Below, in pieces: positions 36,687 to 44,525 of a stretch of 45,847 nucleotides of DNA. Position 1 is the stretch's first letter, and each line of letters begins with the position of its first letter. Origin of the DNA: CAYHPY01 sp964358485 (GTDB lineage Bacteria > Elusimicrobiota > Elusimicrobia > UBA1565 > UBA9628); NCBI GenBank assembly GCA_964358485.1, contig CAYHPY010000023.1, forward strand, positions 1-45,847, in the 5' to 3' direction. The position numbers and the translations under genes were made by a program. The notes under the pieces were generated by a model. The model was given only the letters and a program-made list of their open reading frames with translations, was not told the origin of the DNA and ran no database searches.

Positions 36687-37728
36687 CCCCGTCCTGCATC
36701 ATGTACTCCTTGCCTTCGGAACGGATGAGCCCCTTCTCGCGCAGGACCGACTCCTTTTCGTGGGCGTCGATGTCCTTGTAGGAATAGATGTCGGCCTTGA
36801 TGAAGCCCGCCTCGAAATCCGTGTGGATGACGCCCGCGGCCTTGGGGGCCTTCCAGCCCTGGGTGACGGTCCAGGCCCGGACTTCGTCCTCTCCGGCGGT
36901 GAAAAAGCTCTGCTGGCGCAGGAGCCGATAGGCCGCCACGATGACGCGCTCCAGGCCGGGAGTCTCCAACCCCATCTCTTTAAGGAAGACCACCCGTTCC
37001 TCGGCGTCCAACTGGGAGATCTCAGCCTCCAACTTGCCGCACAAGGTAATGCAATGCGCCCCTCGCTCCTGGGCCAAGGCTTCCAGAGCCTTCACATGGG
37101 CGGGGTCCGGGGTCTCATCGGAGTTTCCCACGTAAAGCACGGGCTTGGCGGTCAAAAGAAAAAGAGGATCGATGTCCCTGGGATCGAGTCCCAGGGCGCG
37201 CGCGGGCTTGCCCGCGTCGAGGCCCGCCTTCACTTTCTCCAAGACAAGCAAGGCGGCCTGGGAAACCTTGTCCCCCGATTTCGCCTTTCCCTCCACCTTC
37301 TCGCGCTGGCGCTCGATGCTGGAAAGATCCGCCAAAATCAACTCGGTCTCGATGACCTCCACGTCCCGCCGCGGGTCCACCGTGCCCATGGTGTGGACCA
37401 CGTCCGGGTCCTTGAAGAGGCGGACCATCTGGAGAATGGCGTCCACCTCCCGGATGTGGGAAAGAAACTGGTTGCCCAACCCCTCCCCTTGCGCCGCGCC
37501 CTTGACCAGACCGGCGATATCGACGAAGCGCACCATGGCGGGAATCGTCTTCTTGGGGTGGAACAACCCGGTCAGCCGCGCCAAGCGCTTGTCCGGAACG
37601 GCCACGGTTCCCACGTTGGGCTCGATGGTGCAGAACGGATAATTCGAGGCCGCGGCGTGTCCCGAGGTCAAAGCGTTAAAGATGGTGGATTTCCCGACGT
37701 TGGGCAACCCGACGATCCCGATTTCCAT
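36658..37728 (-). CDS. ychF: Ribosome-associated ATPase/GTPase YchF (OLA1 family)
   Basis: Start at ATG 37728, the conserved MEIGIVGLPNVGKST, giving 356 residues (an in-frame start at 37785 lies in the repeat element and is rejected). G1 GLPNVGKST, G3 DIAGLVKGA, HIREVDAI, a GNSDE segment at the position of the atypical G4 (no NKxD, as in this ATP-preferring family), and a C-terminal TGS domain ending SEGKEYMMQDGDVCFFKF. Binds ribosomes and hydrolyses ATP; linked to stress responses. Confidence 0.96.
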   Translation of the reverse strand: MEIGIVGLPNVGKSTIFNALTSGHAAASNYPFCTIEPNVGTVAVPDKRLARLTGLFHPKKTIPAMVRFVDIAGLVKGAAQGEGLGNQFLSHIREVDAILQMVRLFKDPDVVHTMGTVDPRRDVEVIETELILADLSSIERQREKVEGKAKSGDKVSQAALLVLEKVKAGLDAGKPARALGLDPRDIDPLFLLTAKPVLYVGNSDETPDPAHVKALEALAQERGAHCITLCGKLEAEISQLDAEERVVFLKEMGLETPGLERVIVAAYRLLRQQSFFTAGEDEVRAWTVTQGWKAPKAAGVIHTDFEAGFIKADIYSYKDIDAHEKESVLREKGLIRSEGKEYMMQDGDVCFFKFSS

Positions 37729-37751
37729 GGCTGAACATTCTATTAAGGATT

Positions 37752-37815
37752 GGTGCCAGGTATCCACTTTCTTAACTTTCTCCAAGGAATTTGAAGAATG
37801 TGAATGCCAGGCACC
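37752..37815 (+). repeat. Dispersed 27-bp repeat, copy 2, with inverted partner
   Basis: GGTGCCAGGTATCCACTTT starts the 27-bp unit (37752-37778), two bases different from copy 3. At 37802-37815 a GAATGCCAGGCACC lies as an imperfect inverted copy of its first 14 bases, so the 64-bp segment resembles a miniature element with inverted ends. The stretch from here to the peptidase ATG at 37951 holds no other gene; TAGAAT at 37911 could be its -10 box. Confidence 0.75.
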
Positions 37816-37950
37816 GATTCAGGGGATTTCCCGAAAGGCCTAGTTGGGGTTGGGACCTTTAACACCGCGGAATTGCCCCAAAGTCTCAAGGTGGGTTTCC
37901 GGTCAAGCGGTAGAATAGGCTCTCGGAATCCTTCGCAATTGGAGAACGCC

Positions 37951-40257
37951 ATGAACAAGCCGCTTTTGAAGCTCCTCTCGATTTCCATCGTCGGCGCCCT
38001 GGTCCTACCCGGACCGGCCGCGGCCCAATCCATCCGGGTCCGCGTGGCCGCCCCCAACTCCCAAGGAGGATCGTTCTCCCCCGCCGCGGTTCGTCCGACT
38101 CTCGCTTCTCCTCTCGGCTCCTCTTCCTTTAGAAGCCCCCTCGGTGGATCGACCTTGAAGGGTTCCGCGGCTCCGAGGATCGGCGCTGCCCCCTCCGCGG
38201 CCCCCGCCGGCGTCTCGGCCCCCGTCTCCCTTCCCAATTCCGCTCTCGGCGCCATCGAGGCCGCGCCGGCCCCCGGCTCCGAGGCCCGCGCGCAAGGCCG
38301 GTCCTACGCTCCCCAAGCCGTCGAGGCCGCCGGAACCGCCGAAGACGCCGCCCCCGTCCTCCGGGACCGAACGGACGATCCGATGGACCCGAACCTCCCC
38401 TTGCAGCCCCGGCCCTCTCTCTTGAACCGAATGGTCAAGGCCGTGAAGGGCTGGCTGGCCCCGTCGGCCGACCTCGTGCCCTCCTACGGGACGGGGATGG
38501 GAATCCTCCCCACCCGCCCGCCGGTCCTGCCCAACGGCTCGCCCCTGGACGAGGCTCCCGTGGCCCCCGATCCCGCGGCGGTCTCCGGCATCTCCTTCAA
38601 CTCCTTCGACGTCCCGGGCGCGGTCACGGCCGGCCCCTTCGACAACGGCCCCGTCGTTCTGCAGGCCGACCCCTCCAGCGAATCCTCCATCGAGACCGCC
38701 CTGCGCGCCATGGTCGACTCCAAGCCCACCCAATACGGCATTGCAAGCTCCGGGCTGACCACGGTCCATGTCCGCCGCGTCGCGGGCGTCGGCAATCAGG
38801 CCCCGACGATCTACGCCTACTTCCGCCAGCAGAGAAACAACGTGCCGGTCCACGGCTCCTACCTGAGCTTCACCGTCAAGGAAATCGGCGGCAAGGCCGT
38901 CCTCATGGCCTCCATGGCCAAGCTCTACCCCAGCATGGAGGTCGAGACCCAAGCCCGCTTCCCCGACGAGGAGCTTAAGCGCCGCGCCGAGGAGCGCATC
39001 GGCCTGCCGCCGAACTCCCAGAACGACCTCGAGTTCATCGAGCAGAAGATCATCTATTCCCGCGGAGGTTGGCACGCGGCCAACCTCTATTCCATGACGG
39101 GCATGCCCTTCATGATCGCCGTGGACGTCGCCACCGGCGAAGTCTTCGTCTGGGACGCCCGGCTCGGCGCCCAAGAGGACGGTGAAACCGCCGCCACCGT
39201 CAAAGGCCGCGTGGAGGGCAAAGGGGTGGCCACCGGCCCGACCCGCGACAACTCCACTTTGACCCAGGTTCCCATGCCGTATCTCACCGTCAGCGTCTCC
39301 GGCGGCAAGAGCGCGACCACCGATGTCACGGGCAAGTTCAGCGCCCCGTCGGCCTCCGGCAAGGTGGAAGCCACCGCCGTCCTGTCCGGAAAATTCGCCG
39401 TGGTGACCGACTCGGCCCGAAATCCCTTGAAGGTCCAATTGGTCCTGACCCCCTCCGGGGAAACGGTGGCGATTTTCGACCCGTCCTCGGTCCCCGCCGC
39501 CCAGCGCGAGCAAGCCATCGCCCAGGTCAACGCTTACGTCCAGGTCAACACCGTCCACGAATGGCTCAAGAACCGCGGGGTCCAGGATTCCCGCCTGGAC
39601 AAGCCCATCCCGGTCAACACCAACATCGACGACGAGTGCAACGCCTACTACACGCCGGGACGGCCGAGCCTGAACTTCTTCAAGTCCAGCACGAACTGCT
39701 CCAACTCCGCCTACGACTCGGTGGTCTTCCACGAGTACGGCCACTTCGTCGACGACATGCTGGGCGGGATCGTGCACGGGGGACTCAGCGAAGGCTGGGG
39801 CGACATCCTCTCCATGTACATCACCGGCAACCCCATCGTCGGCGAGGGTTTCCTGAAGCAGGGCGAGCGCAACTACATCCGCGACGGCAAGAACGACTAC
39901 CAGTACCAGGCCAACGACGAGGTCCACGACCAAGGCCAGGCCTGGATGGGTTTCGCGTGGAAGCTCCGCAAGTCCTTGATCGAGGCTCTGGGCGAGGCCG
40001 GGGCGGCCGTGGCCGAAGCCCTGGTCGTGCCGACGCTGTTCGCCAAGGCCGCCGACATCCCCGCGGCCATGGCCCAAGTCCTGCTCAACGCCATGGACAA
40101 GGAGGGCGTCATCCAGCACGAAGCCCTGATCCGCGCGGCCGCCAAGGCGCACGGCATCGAGCTTCCCAAGAGCCCCTCAGGCATCGCCAAGCTCGCGGCC
40201 GAGGGCTTCACCTCCGGCCTGACGGGCTTGGGCGGCCAGTCCTCGCCGGACGCCTAA
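37951..40257 (+). CDS. Exported zinc metallopeptidase with FTP-type propeptide (M4/M36-like)
   Basis: ATG at 37951 opens a signal peptide (MNKPLLKLLSISIVGALVLP, cleavage after AAAQ) and gives 768 residues; earlier in-frame starts lie before it in the repeat region. A ~200-residue Ala/Pro/Ser-rich linker follows, then a propeptide-like region (FTP/PepSY style: VHVRRVAG...GSYLSFTVKEIGG, VAVDVATGEV-like IAVDVATGEVFVW). The catalytic domain has His594-Glu-Tyr-Gly-His598 and a downstream Glu614 in GLSEGWGD, a gluzincin site. It probably self-activates by propeptide removal outside the cell. Repeat copies 2 and 3 flank the gene as direct repeats. Confidence 0.88.
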   Translation: MNKPLLKLLSISIVGALVLPGPAAAQSIRVRVAAPNSQGGSFSPAAVRPTLASPLGSSSFRSPLGGSTLKGSAAPRIGAAPSAAPAGVSAPVSLPNSALGAIEAAPAPGSEARAQGRSYAPQAVEAAGTAEDAAPVLRDRTDDPMDPNLPLQPRPSLLNRMVKAVKGWLAPSADLVPSYGTGMGILPTRPPVLPNGSPLDEAPVAPDPAAVSGISFNSFDVPGAVTAGPFDNGPVVLQADPSSESSIETALRAMVDSKPTQYGIASSGLTTVHVRRVAGVGNQAPTIYAYFRQQRNNVPVHGSYLSFTVKEIGGKAVLMASMAKLYPSMEVETQARFPDEELKRRAEERIGLPPNSQNDLEFIEQKIIYSRGGWHAANLYSMTGMPFMIAVDVATGEVFVWDARLGAQEDGETAATVKGRVEGKGVATGPTRDNSTLTQVPMPYLTVSVSGGKSATTDVTGKFSAPSASGKVEATAVLSGKFAVVTDSARNPLKVQLVLTPSGETVAIFDPSSVPAAQREQAIAQVNAYVQVNTVHEWLKNRGVQDSRLDKPIPVNTNIDDECNAYYTPGRPSLNFFKSSTNCSNSAYDSVVFHEYGHFVDDMLGGIVHGGLSEGWGDILSMYITGNPIVGEGFLKQGERNYIRDGKNDYQYQANDEVHDQGQAWMGFAWKLRKSLIEALGEAGAAVAEALVVPTLFAKAADIPAAMAQVLLNAMDKEGVIQHEALIRAAAKAHGIELPKSPSGIAKLAAEGFTSGLTGLGGQSSPDA

Positions 40258-40270
40258 ACGATCCCAGGGC

Positions 40271-40316
40271 GAACCCCTCCGCGGGCCCAAAAGGGCCTTC
40301 GGAGGGGTTCCTCTTT
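40271..40316 (+). terminator. Rho-independent terminator of the metallopeptidase gene
   Basis: Outer stem GAACCCCTCCG (40271-40281) with CGGAGGGGTTC (40300-40310), inner stem GGCCC-AAAA-GGGCC, then CTCTTT. It starts 14 nt after the stop. Confidence 0.88.
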
Positions 40317-40327
40317 AAGCAATATCC

Positions 40328-40370
40328 GGTGCCAGGTATCAACTTTGTTAACTTCGTTAACTTTGTTAAC
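40328..40370 (+). repeat. Dispersed 27-bp repeat, copy 3, with 9-bp tandem expansion
   Basis: The 27-bp unit (40328-40354) begins GGTGCCAGGTATCAACTTT. Its end is expanded into a 9-bp tandem array (AACTTTGTT, AACTTCGTT, AACTTTGTT, AAC; 40341-40370), each joint forming GTTAAC. Confidence 0.85.
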
Positions 40371-40408
40371 CGCCCCCTTTCGCGAGCAAGTTGAACATGT
40401 AAGAGATT

Positions 40409-40681
40409 CTAGCCCGCTTTTCCGGGGTCCGTGAGTTCAACTTCGAAGTGCAACACTCGACTTTGGGGCGTCCGGGCCGGTTTCGTCTTCGGGAAATCCC
40501 CCTCCAACCCCAAATGCGCCACGATCCGGTCCAATTCACCGTCCTCGGTGATCACCGCCACGGCCCTCACCGCGCGCGGCACCACACACGCCGCGCCCGA
40601 CGCACCCTTCACCGACAGCCCCTCACGGATCAGGGCTTCCAAGCCCGCGGCGAACCCGATCGACAGAAGGCGGTTGGACAA
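40409..40681 (-). pseudogene. Possible C-terminal relic of an IS91-like transposase
   Basis: A 90-codon open frame with no convincing start (TTG at 40681; the frame remains open upstream). VAVITEDGELDRIVAHLGL followed by PKTKPARTP resembles the conserved C-terminus of IS91-type transposases (pattern CPRCGxxMRxxAxITD...ILxHLGL...PAR). The zinc-finger cysteines expected just before it are degenerate (ACVVPRAVR). A matching middle-part relic lies on the same strand at 44141-44404. The alternative is a small real gene of unknown function. Repeat copy 3 lies 39 bp downstream. Confidence 0.4.
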
Positions 40682-40732
40682 ATAGAAGGCCAGGCCAGCA
40701 GGAGAAGCTGTCTCAATGGGCGCCCCCGAAGG

Positions 40733-40900
40733 TTACTTCCCGACCGTCGCGTGGCACTTCGGGCACTTCAGCGCCGATGTTCGGAAACCGGATTTGCGCT
40801 CGATTCTCACCCCGCACTTGGGACAATCGCCCGCCCCGCGCCCGGAATGGTCGAAAGGATTGCCGCCGTGCTTCGGGAACTTGTCGTGTTTGGGTTTCAT
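40733..40900 (-). CDS. Small double-CPKC zinc-ribbon protein
   Basis: 55 residues, beginning at an ATGA overlap with the DEAD-box helicase stop (ATG 40900-40898). Two CPKC knuckles about 20 residues apart (GDCPKCGVRIERKSG and LKCPKCHATVGK) form a likely four-Cys zinc ribbon; the N-terminus is basic (MKPKHDKFPKHGG), which fits nucleic-acid or ribosome binding. Its coupling to an RNA helicase suggests it is an accessory RNA-binding subunit, which is inference. No promoter of its own. Confidence 0.75.
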   Translation of the reverse strand: MKPKHDKFPKHGGNPFDHSGRGAGDCPKCGVRIERKSGFRTSALKCPKCHATVGK

Positions 40901-42252
40901 GGATTTTTCTTGGCTCCTGGGTGCGCCTGAGGACGCTGCAACGGTTTTTCTTTTTCGCGCCCATCGAAGATCTCGGGGACGAGCATCGTTACGAACCGGC
41001 CGATGACTTCCCCCAGCGTCATGTCCCCGGCGGCCCGCTCCCAGTCCGGACCCAGGAGCTCCACTGCGCGCTGGAAATTCTTCTGCCCCTCAAAGCGAAC
41101 GAGGATCTTCGCCAGCTTCTTGCCCGCGACCTCGCGTCGGCCGGGAATTTTTCCTTCCCGCAGGCGGGTTTTGGTCATATGCTCGACGCGGTTGACCAGC
41201 GCCCGCGTGGCGGGCGTCACGAGGCTGATGGCCAGGCCGGCCTTGCCTCCGCGCGCGGTGCGCCCGATGCGGTGAACGTAGACGCCCGTTTCCCGGGGAA
41301 TCGAGTAGTTGATCACGTGCGTGAGCTCTTTGACGTCCAGGCCGCGCGAGGCGACGTCGGTGCAGATCAGCAGGGCCGTCTTCTTGTCGCGGAAGGCGCG
41401 CATCGAGCGTTCGCGCTCGTCCTGCGATTTGTCGCCGTGCAGGCAGTCGACCTTGTAGCCGTTCTCCAGCAGGTAACGGGTGAGATTGACCACCAACTCC
41501 TTGGTCTGGCAGAAGACGAGGCCGTAGAAGTCGTCGGCCAGATCGATGAGCTTGCGGAGGATTTCCGGCTTATCGGCTTCGCGGACGATGTAATAGACCT
41601 GCTCGACGGTGCTCGACAACATTTCCGTTCGATTGACCTGGGCCAGCTTGGGGTTCTTGAGATACGCGTCGGCGACACGGCGCACGGGACCGCTCATCGT
41701 GGCCGAGAAGAGCCAGAATTGGCTGGTGTGCCGCGGCGTCGCCTTCAGGATCGTCTCCAATTCCTCCCGAAAACCCATGGAGATCATCTCGTCGGCCTCG
41801 TCCAAGATGATGACCTTCGCGTCCTTGAGGCTGAGGGATCCCCGCTCCAGGTGGTCGATGACGCGGCCCGGCGTCCCCACCACAATTTGCGCGCCGCGCT
41901 TGAGCCCTTCCAATTGCTCCCCGTAATCGGCGCCTCCGTATATCGGGAGCGCCTTGATCCCTTTGTATTTTCCCAGCAGATCCAGCTGCCCTGAGACTTG
42001 CAGCGCCAGTTCGCGGGTCGGGCAAAGAACCAGGCCTTGGACGCGCCGAGCGTGGGCGTCCACCTTCTCCAACAACGGGATGCCGAAGGCGGCCGTTTTT
42101 CCCGTGCCGGTGGCGGCCAGGCCGATGAAGTCGTGAGCGCCGTCCAGAAGCAACGGCAGGGCCTGCTCCTGGATCGGGGTGGGCTTGGCAAATCCCAACT
42201 CATGGAGGGCGCGAGACAACGGCGCACTGAGCTTGAGGTCGTCGAAGGTCAT
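40897..42252 (-). CDS. DEAD-box RNA helicase
   Basis: ATG at 42252 (451 residues; a TTG immediately before it is unneeded). Complete motif set: Q-motif FAKPTPIQEQA, I AATGTGKT, Ia PTRELAL, GG and TPGR, II DEAD, III SAT, IV LVFCQTK, V TDVASRGLD, VI HRIGRTAR. A ~90-residue C-terminal extension (KLAKILVRFEGQKNF...) resembles a short CsdA/DbpA-like RNA-binding tail, ending in a basic PQAHPGAKKNP. By family it unwinds short RNA duplexes in ribosome assembly or mRNA decay, often in cold. Preceded 18 nt earlier by a 48-residue gene and followed by the zinc-ribbon gene. Confidence 0.95.
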   Translation of the reverse strand: MTFDDLKLSAPLSRALHELGFAKPTPIQEQALPLLLDGAHDFIGLAATGTGKTAAFGIPLLEKVDAHARRVQGLVLCPTRELALQVSGQLDLLGKYKGIKALPIYGGADYGEQLEGLKRGAQIVVGTPGRVIDHLERGSLSLKDAKVIILDEADEMISMGFREELETILKATPRHTSQFWLFSATMSGPVRRVADAYLKNPKLAQVNRTEMLSSTVEQVYYIVREADKPEILRKLIDLADDFYGLVFCQTKELVVNLTRYLLENGYKVDCLHGDKSQDERERSMRAFRDKKTALLICTDVASRGLDVKELTHVINYSIPRETGVYVHRIGRTARGGKAGLAISLVTPATRALVNRVEHMTKTRLREGKIPGRREVAGKKLAKILVRFEGQKNFQRAVELLGPDWERAAGDMTLGEVIGRFVTMLVPEIFDGREKEKPLQRPQAHPGAKKNP

Positions 42253-42270
42253 CAAGTCAGCGGCGGCCCC

Positions 42271-42417
42271 TTACACCCGGGCGGCTTCTTGGGCGCAGTG
42301 CTCCGCGAATTTTTTATAGACGGCGGGGAGATCGGCCTTTTTCATCGTGCGCTCCCAGCCGCAGAGGCACTTCAGCTTATTGCCTTTGGAGAAGAATTCG
42401 TATAAGTGGGATTTCAT
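42271..42417 (-). CDS. 48-residue Cys-containing protein of unknown function
   Basis: Start at ATG 42417, downstream of a promoter and hairpin; a longer open frame would begin upstream of the promoter and is rejected. The sequence has KCLCGWE and a later EHC, so three cysteines and a histidine could bind one metal ion; the rest is basic and helical (MKKADLPAVYKKFAEH). First gene of the helicase operon. No family recognised. Confidence 0.65.
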   Translation of the reverse strand: MKSHLYEFFSKGNKLKCLCGWERTMKKADLPAVYKKFAEHCAQEAARV

Positions 42418-42429
42418 GGAGTCTTCTTT

Positions 42430-42467
42430 AAACACAAAACCCTCGGGGCCAAATCTCGCCCGAGGGT
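42430..42467 (-). terminator. Attenuator-like hairpin in the helicase-operon leader
   Basis: Reading the minus strand, a perfect 9-bp stem ACCCTCGGG/CCCGAGGGT (42467-42459 with 42447-42439, 11-nt loop) is followed by TTTGTGTTT. It lies about 38 nt after the predicted start and 21 nt before the first ATG, so termination here would keep the whole operon off. Confidence 0.6.
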
Positions 42468-42511
42468 CGTTTCCCGCGTGTCTGGTTGCGGGTTGGAAAG
42501 CGACGTTCTTC

Positions 42512-42540
42512 ATTGTAGCATTTTTTCCCAAGCTTGCCAA
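42512..42540 (-). promoter_or_regulatory. Promoter of the 48-residue protein / DEAD-box / zinc-ribbon operon
   Basis: Minus-strand TTGGCA (42540-42535) and TACAAT (42517-42512) with exactly 17 bp between them. Expected start near 42505, giving a leader of about 88 nt that contains the attenuator-like hairpin. The rest of 42541-42666, up to the divergent DDAH gene, shows no further gene. Confidence 0.65.
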
Positions 42541-42666
42541 AGCCACGAGCCAGCTCCTCGCCGACCTTCATTTTCCAACCCGCCGGGCCGACGCCGCCTC
42601 GCGATCACCGCCACCGCCCCCATCGGGCCCCCGCATCCCCGGCATTTGCTAACATCCACCTCTAAA

Positions 42667-43482
42667 ATGCGCCCACCAATCATACCGACGGCGCTCAAAG
42701 CCTTGGTTCGGGATGTAAGCCCCAGCCTCGCCCAGTGCAATCTGACCTTCCTAAGGCGAGAACCGATTGATATCGGCCTGGCCCGGTTGCAGCACTCCGG
42801 ATACAAGCAAGTGCTCCGAGAACTTGGAGTGGGCCTCATCGAGCTGCCCAACGCCGAGGATTTTCCGGACGGGGTCTTCGTGGAAGACGCGGCGGTCATC
42901 GTCGATGAAGCGGCCGTCATCACCAGGCCGGGCGCCGAAAACCGGCGGGGCGAAACGAAAGGGCTCGAAAAGGTCCTGGCCCCGCATCGGCCGGTCCACC
43001 GGATGAAGGCGCCGGGCACACTGGACGGTGGGGACGCGCTGCGCGTGGAGAAGACGATATTCGTGGGACGCACCCGCCGGACCAACGGCGCCGGGATCGC
43101 GCAGTTGAAGGCTTTTCTTTCCCCCTACGGGTATCGGGTAGCAGCCGTGGAGGTGGCCGGCTGCCTGCATCTGAAATCCGCCTGTACCTATCTGGGCGGG
43201 GGCACCCTTCTGGTGAACGGTTCCTGGATTGACCCGGCGCCATTTCGGTCCCTGAAGCTCCTCAAGGTCGATCCCGCGGAACCCTTCGCGGCCAACGCCC
43301 TCCAAGTCGCCGGCCGATTGCTCTTCCCTTCCTGCTTTCCCAGGACGCGGGACAAAATCGCGAAGGGCGGATTCCAAGTGCTGGAAGTGGACAACTCGGA
43401 GCTCATGAAAGCCGAGTCGGCGCTGACCTGCATGAGCGTGATCTTCTCCCAGCTTCGACCGGCCGGATTAGACGCCCCATGA
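42667..43482 (+). CDS. Dimethylarginine dimethylaminohydrolase (DDAH)-like amidinohydrolase
   Basis: ATG at 42667 (271 residues) matches the family start; the frame is open upstream through the promoter region. Amidinotransferase-fold motifs: FPDGVFVEDAAVI, APGTLDGGDALR, His168 in GCLHLKSACTYLG and nucleophile Cys255 in ALTCMSV. DDAH hydrolyses N-methylated arginine to citrulline plus methylamine; arginine deiminase or another guanidine-modifying activity is possible, but the Leu-Asp-Gly-Gly and C-terminal TCMS patterns favour DDAH. Coupled by ATGA to a spermidine-synthase-like gene. Confidence 0.88.
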   Translation: MRPPIIPTALKALVRDVSPSLAQCNLTFLRREPIDIGLARLQHSGYKQVLRELGVGLIELPNAEDFPDGVFVEDAAVIVDEAAVITRPGAENRRGETKGLEKVLAPHRPVHRMKAPGTLDGGDALRVEKTIFVGRTRRTNGAGIAQLKAFLSPYGYRVAAVEVAGCLHLKSACTYLGGGTLLVNGSWIDPAPFRSLKLLKVDPAEPFAANALQVAGRLLFPSCFPRTRDKIAKGGFQVLEVDNSELMKAESALTCMSVIFSQLRPAGLDAP

Positions 43483-44240
43483 CCCCGCCGCTCTTCGAGA
43501 TCCTCTCCTATGACGACACCCCCCTGGGCCCGCTGCACCTGCGCCGCCGAGAGCTTCTTGCCGAGCCTGGGACGATCGTCACGGAAGTGTCCCTCAACAA
43601 CGAGTTCCTGATGAGCAGCTACAATACCGCCTCGGAACGGGCCTTGGCCGGCCTGGCCCTGGAGAGGCATCCGGGCCGCGGCCTCGAGGTGCTCGTGGGA
43701 GGGCTCGGCCTGGGCTACACCGCGCGGGAGGCCTTGCTCAACGACCGGGTGGCCGGCGTCGAGGTCGTCGAATTTCTGCCTCAGGTCATAGGCTGGCTCG
43801 ACCGAGGCCTGGTGCCTCTTGCCGCCGAACTCAAGGCCGACCGCCGCTTCAAGGTGGTCCAGGGCGACGTGTACCGCCGCCTCGCCGAACCGCCGTCCCG
43901 CCTCCACGATTTGATCCTCATCGATGTCGATCATTCTCCCGAAGATCGCTTGGCCCCGGCCAACGCCTCTTTCTACGGCGTCGAGGGATTGAAGCGGGCG
44001 AAAAGGCATTTAAAGCCCGGCGGGTGGCTCGGCGTGTGGTCCTATGATGAAAACGCGCCCTTCGCCGAAGCGCTTCGGGGGCAGTTTTCGGAGGTCCGCG
44101 TTGAGCCCGTCACCTTCAATAATAAATTCGCGGGGGAAGTTCAGACCGACTGGCTTTTCTTCGCCGGGGGAATCAAACGCGCGAATTTGGCCAGAAAATC
44201 GGCCGACGTGAATTCCACAACGCCGGCCAGGCCGTCATGA
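43479..44240 (+). CDS. Soluble spermidine-synthase-like protein
   Basis: 253 residues, starting at an ATGA overlap with the DDAH gene. SAM-binding VLVGGLGLGYTAREAL, VEVVEFLPQVIGWL, and LILIDVDHSPEDRL followed by LKPGGWLGVWSYDEN. IDVDHSP replaces the DxxDP motif of true spermidine synthases, so the product may differ. The conserved part ends near residue 228 (TDWLFFAG, about base 44165); the last ~24 residues are read from sequence antisense to the transposase relic, which suggests the 3' end was replaced by the insertion event. Confidence 0.82.
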   Translation: MTPPLFEILSYDDTPLGPLHLRRRELLAEPGTIVTEVSLNNEFLMSSYNTASERALAGLALERHPGRGLEVLVGGLGLGYTAREALLNDRVAGVEVVEFLPQVIGWLDRGLVPLAAELKADRRFKVVQGDVYRRLAEPPSRLHDLILIDVDHSPEDRLAPANASFYGVEGLKRAKRHLKPGGWLGVWSYDENAPFAEALRGQFSEVRVEPVTFNNKFAGEVQTDWLFFAGGIKRANLARKSADVNSTTPARPS

Positions 44241-44404
44241 CCCTTCTTAGGACAATAACGAAAGACGCCGTTCTTGTACGACAGCCGCTTTACCGATCCA
44301 TGAGGCCGGGCCGTCAATTCCTCCAAGGCTTCCTCGGGAAGGACCCGGAGCCTCCTCATCCTGAGAAGAACTTTCCTCCTGATGAGACGGCTCAATTGCG
44401 TCAA
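44141..44404 (-). pseudogene. Possible internal relic of an IS91-like transposase
   Basis: 87 open codons. LIRRKVLLRMRRLRVLPEEA followed by LEELTARPHG, then GVVEFTSADFLAKFARLIPP with KKSQSV, resembles the middle of IS91-type transposases (RRRVLxxxxRRGxLxPEDA...PHSGF... and xxFTPLEFLARLAxLIPPPRKH), with a deletion between the two blocks. The stop falls exactly where the family would continue with (R)YFGV. The region 44405-44525 downstream of its 5' side has only GC-rich hairpins (44458-44476 AGCGGGGC/GCCCCGCT; 44505-44521 GGCCGGC/GCCGGCC). Confidence 0.45.
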
Positions 44405-44525
44405 TTCGATCGGACCCGGCTAGGGGGCTTCGTGAAACCTGAGCACCCCCTCCCAGCGGGGCGGCAGCCCCGCTGTGCCGGCTTTCGATGGGGCTATCGG
44501 GACGGCCGGCCTAGCCGGCCCGGGA

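Noticed and set aside
40341..40370. Coding repeat (NFV tripeptides) in a plus-strand frame
   Set aside because: Intergenic, after a terminator, and part of a dispersed non-coding repeat.
42418..42546. Longer version of the 48-residue protein
   Set aside because: Its start would lie upstream of the operon's promoter, and the added residues are read from the hairpin.
42406..42666. N-terminal extension of the DDAH-like protein
   Set aside because: The region contains the divergent promoter and leader of the helicase operon and translates to non-conserved sequence; homology begins at 42667.
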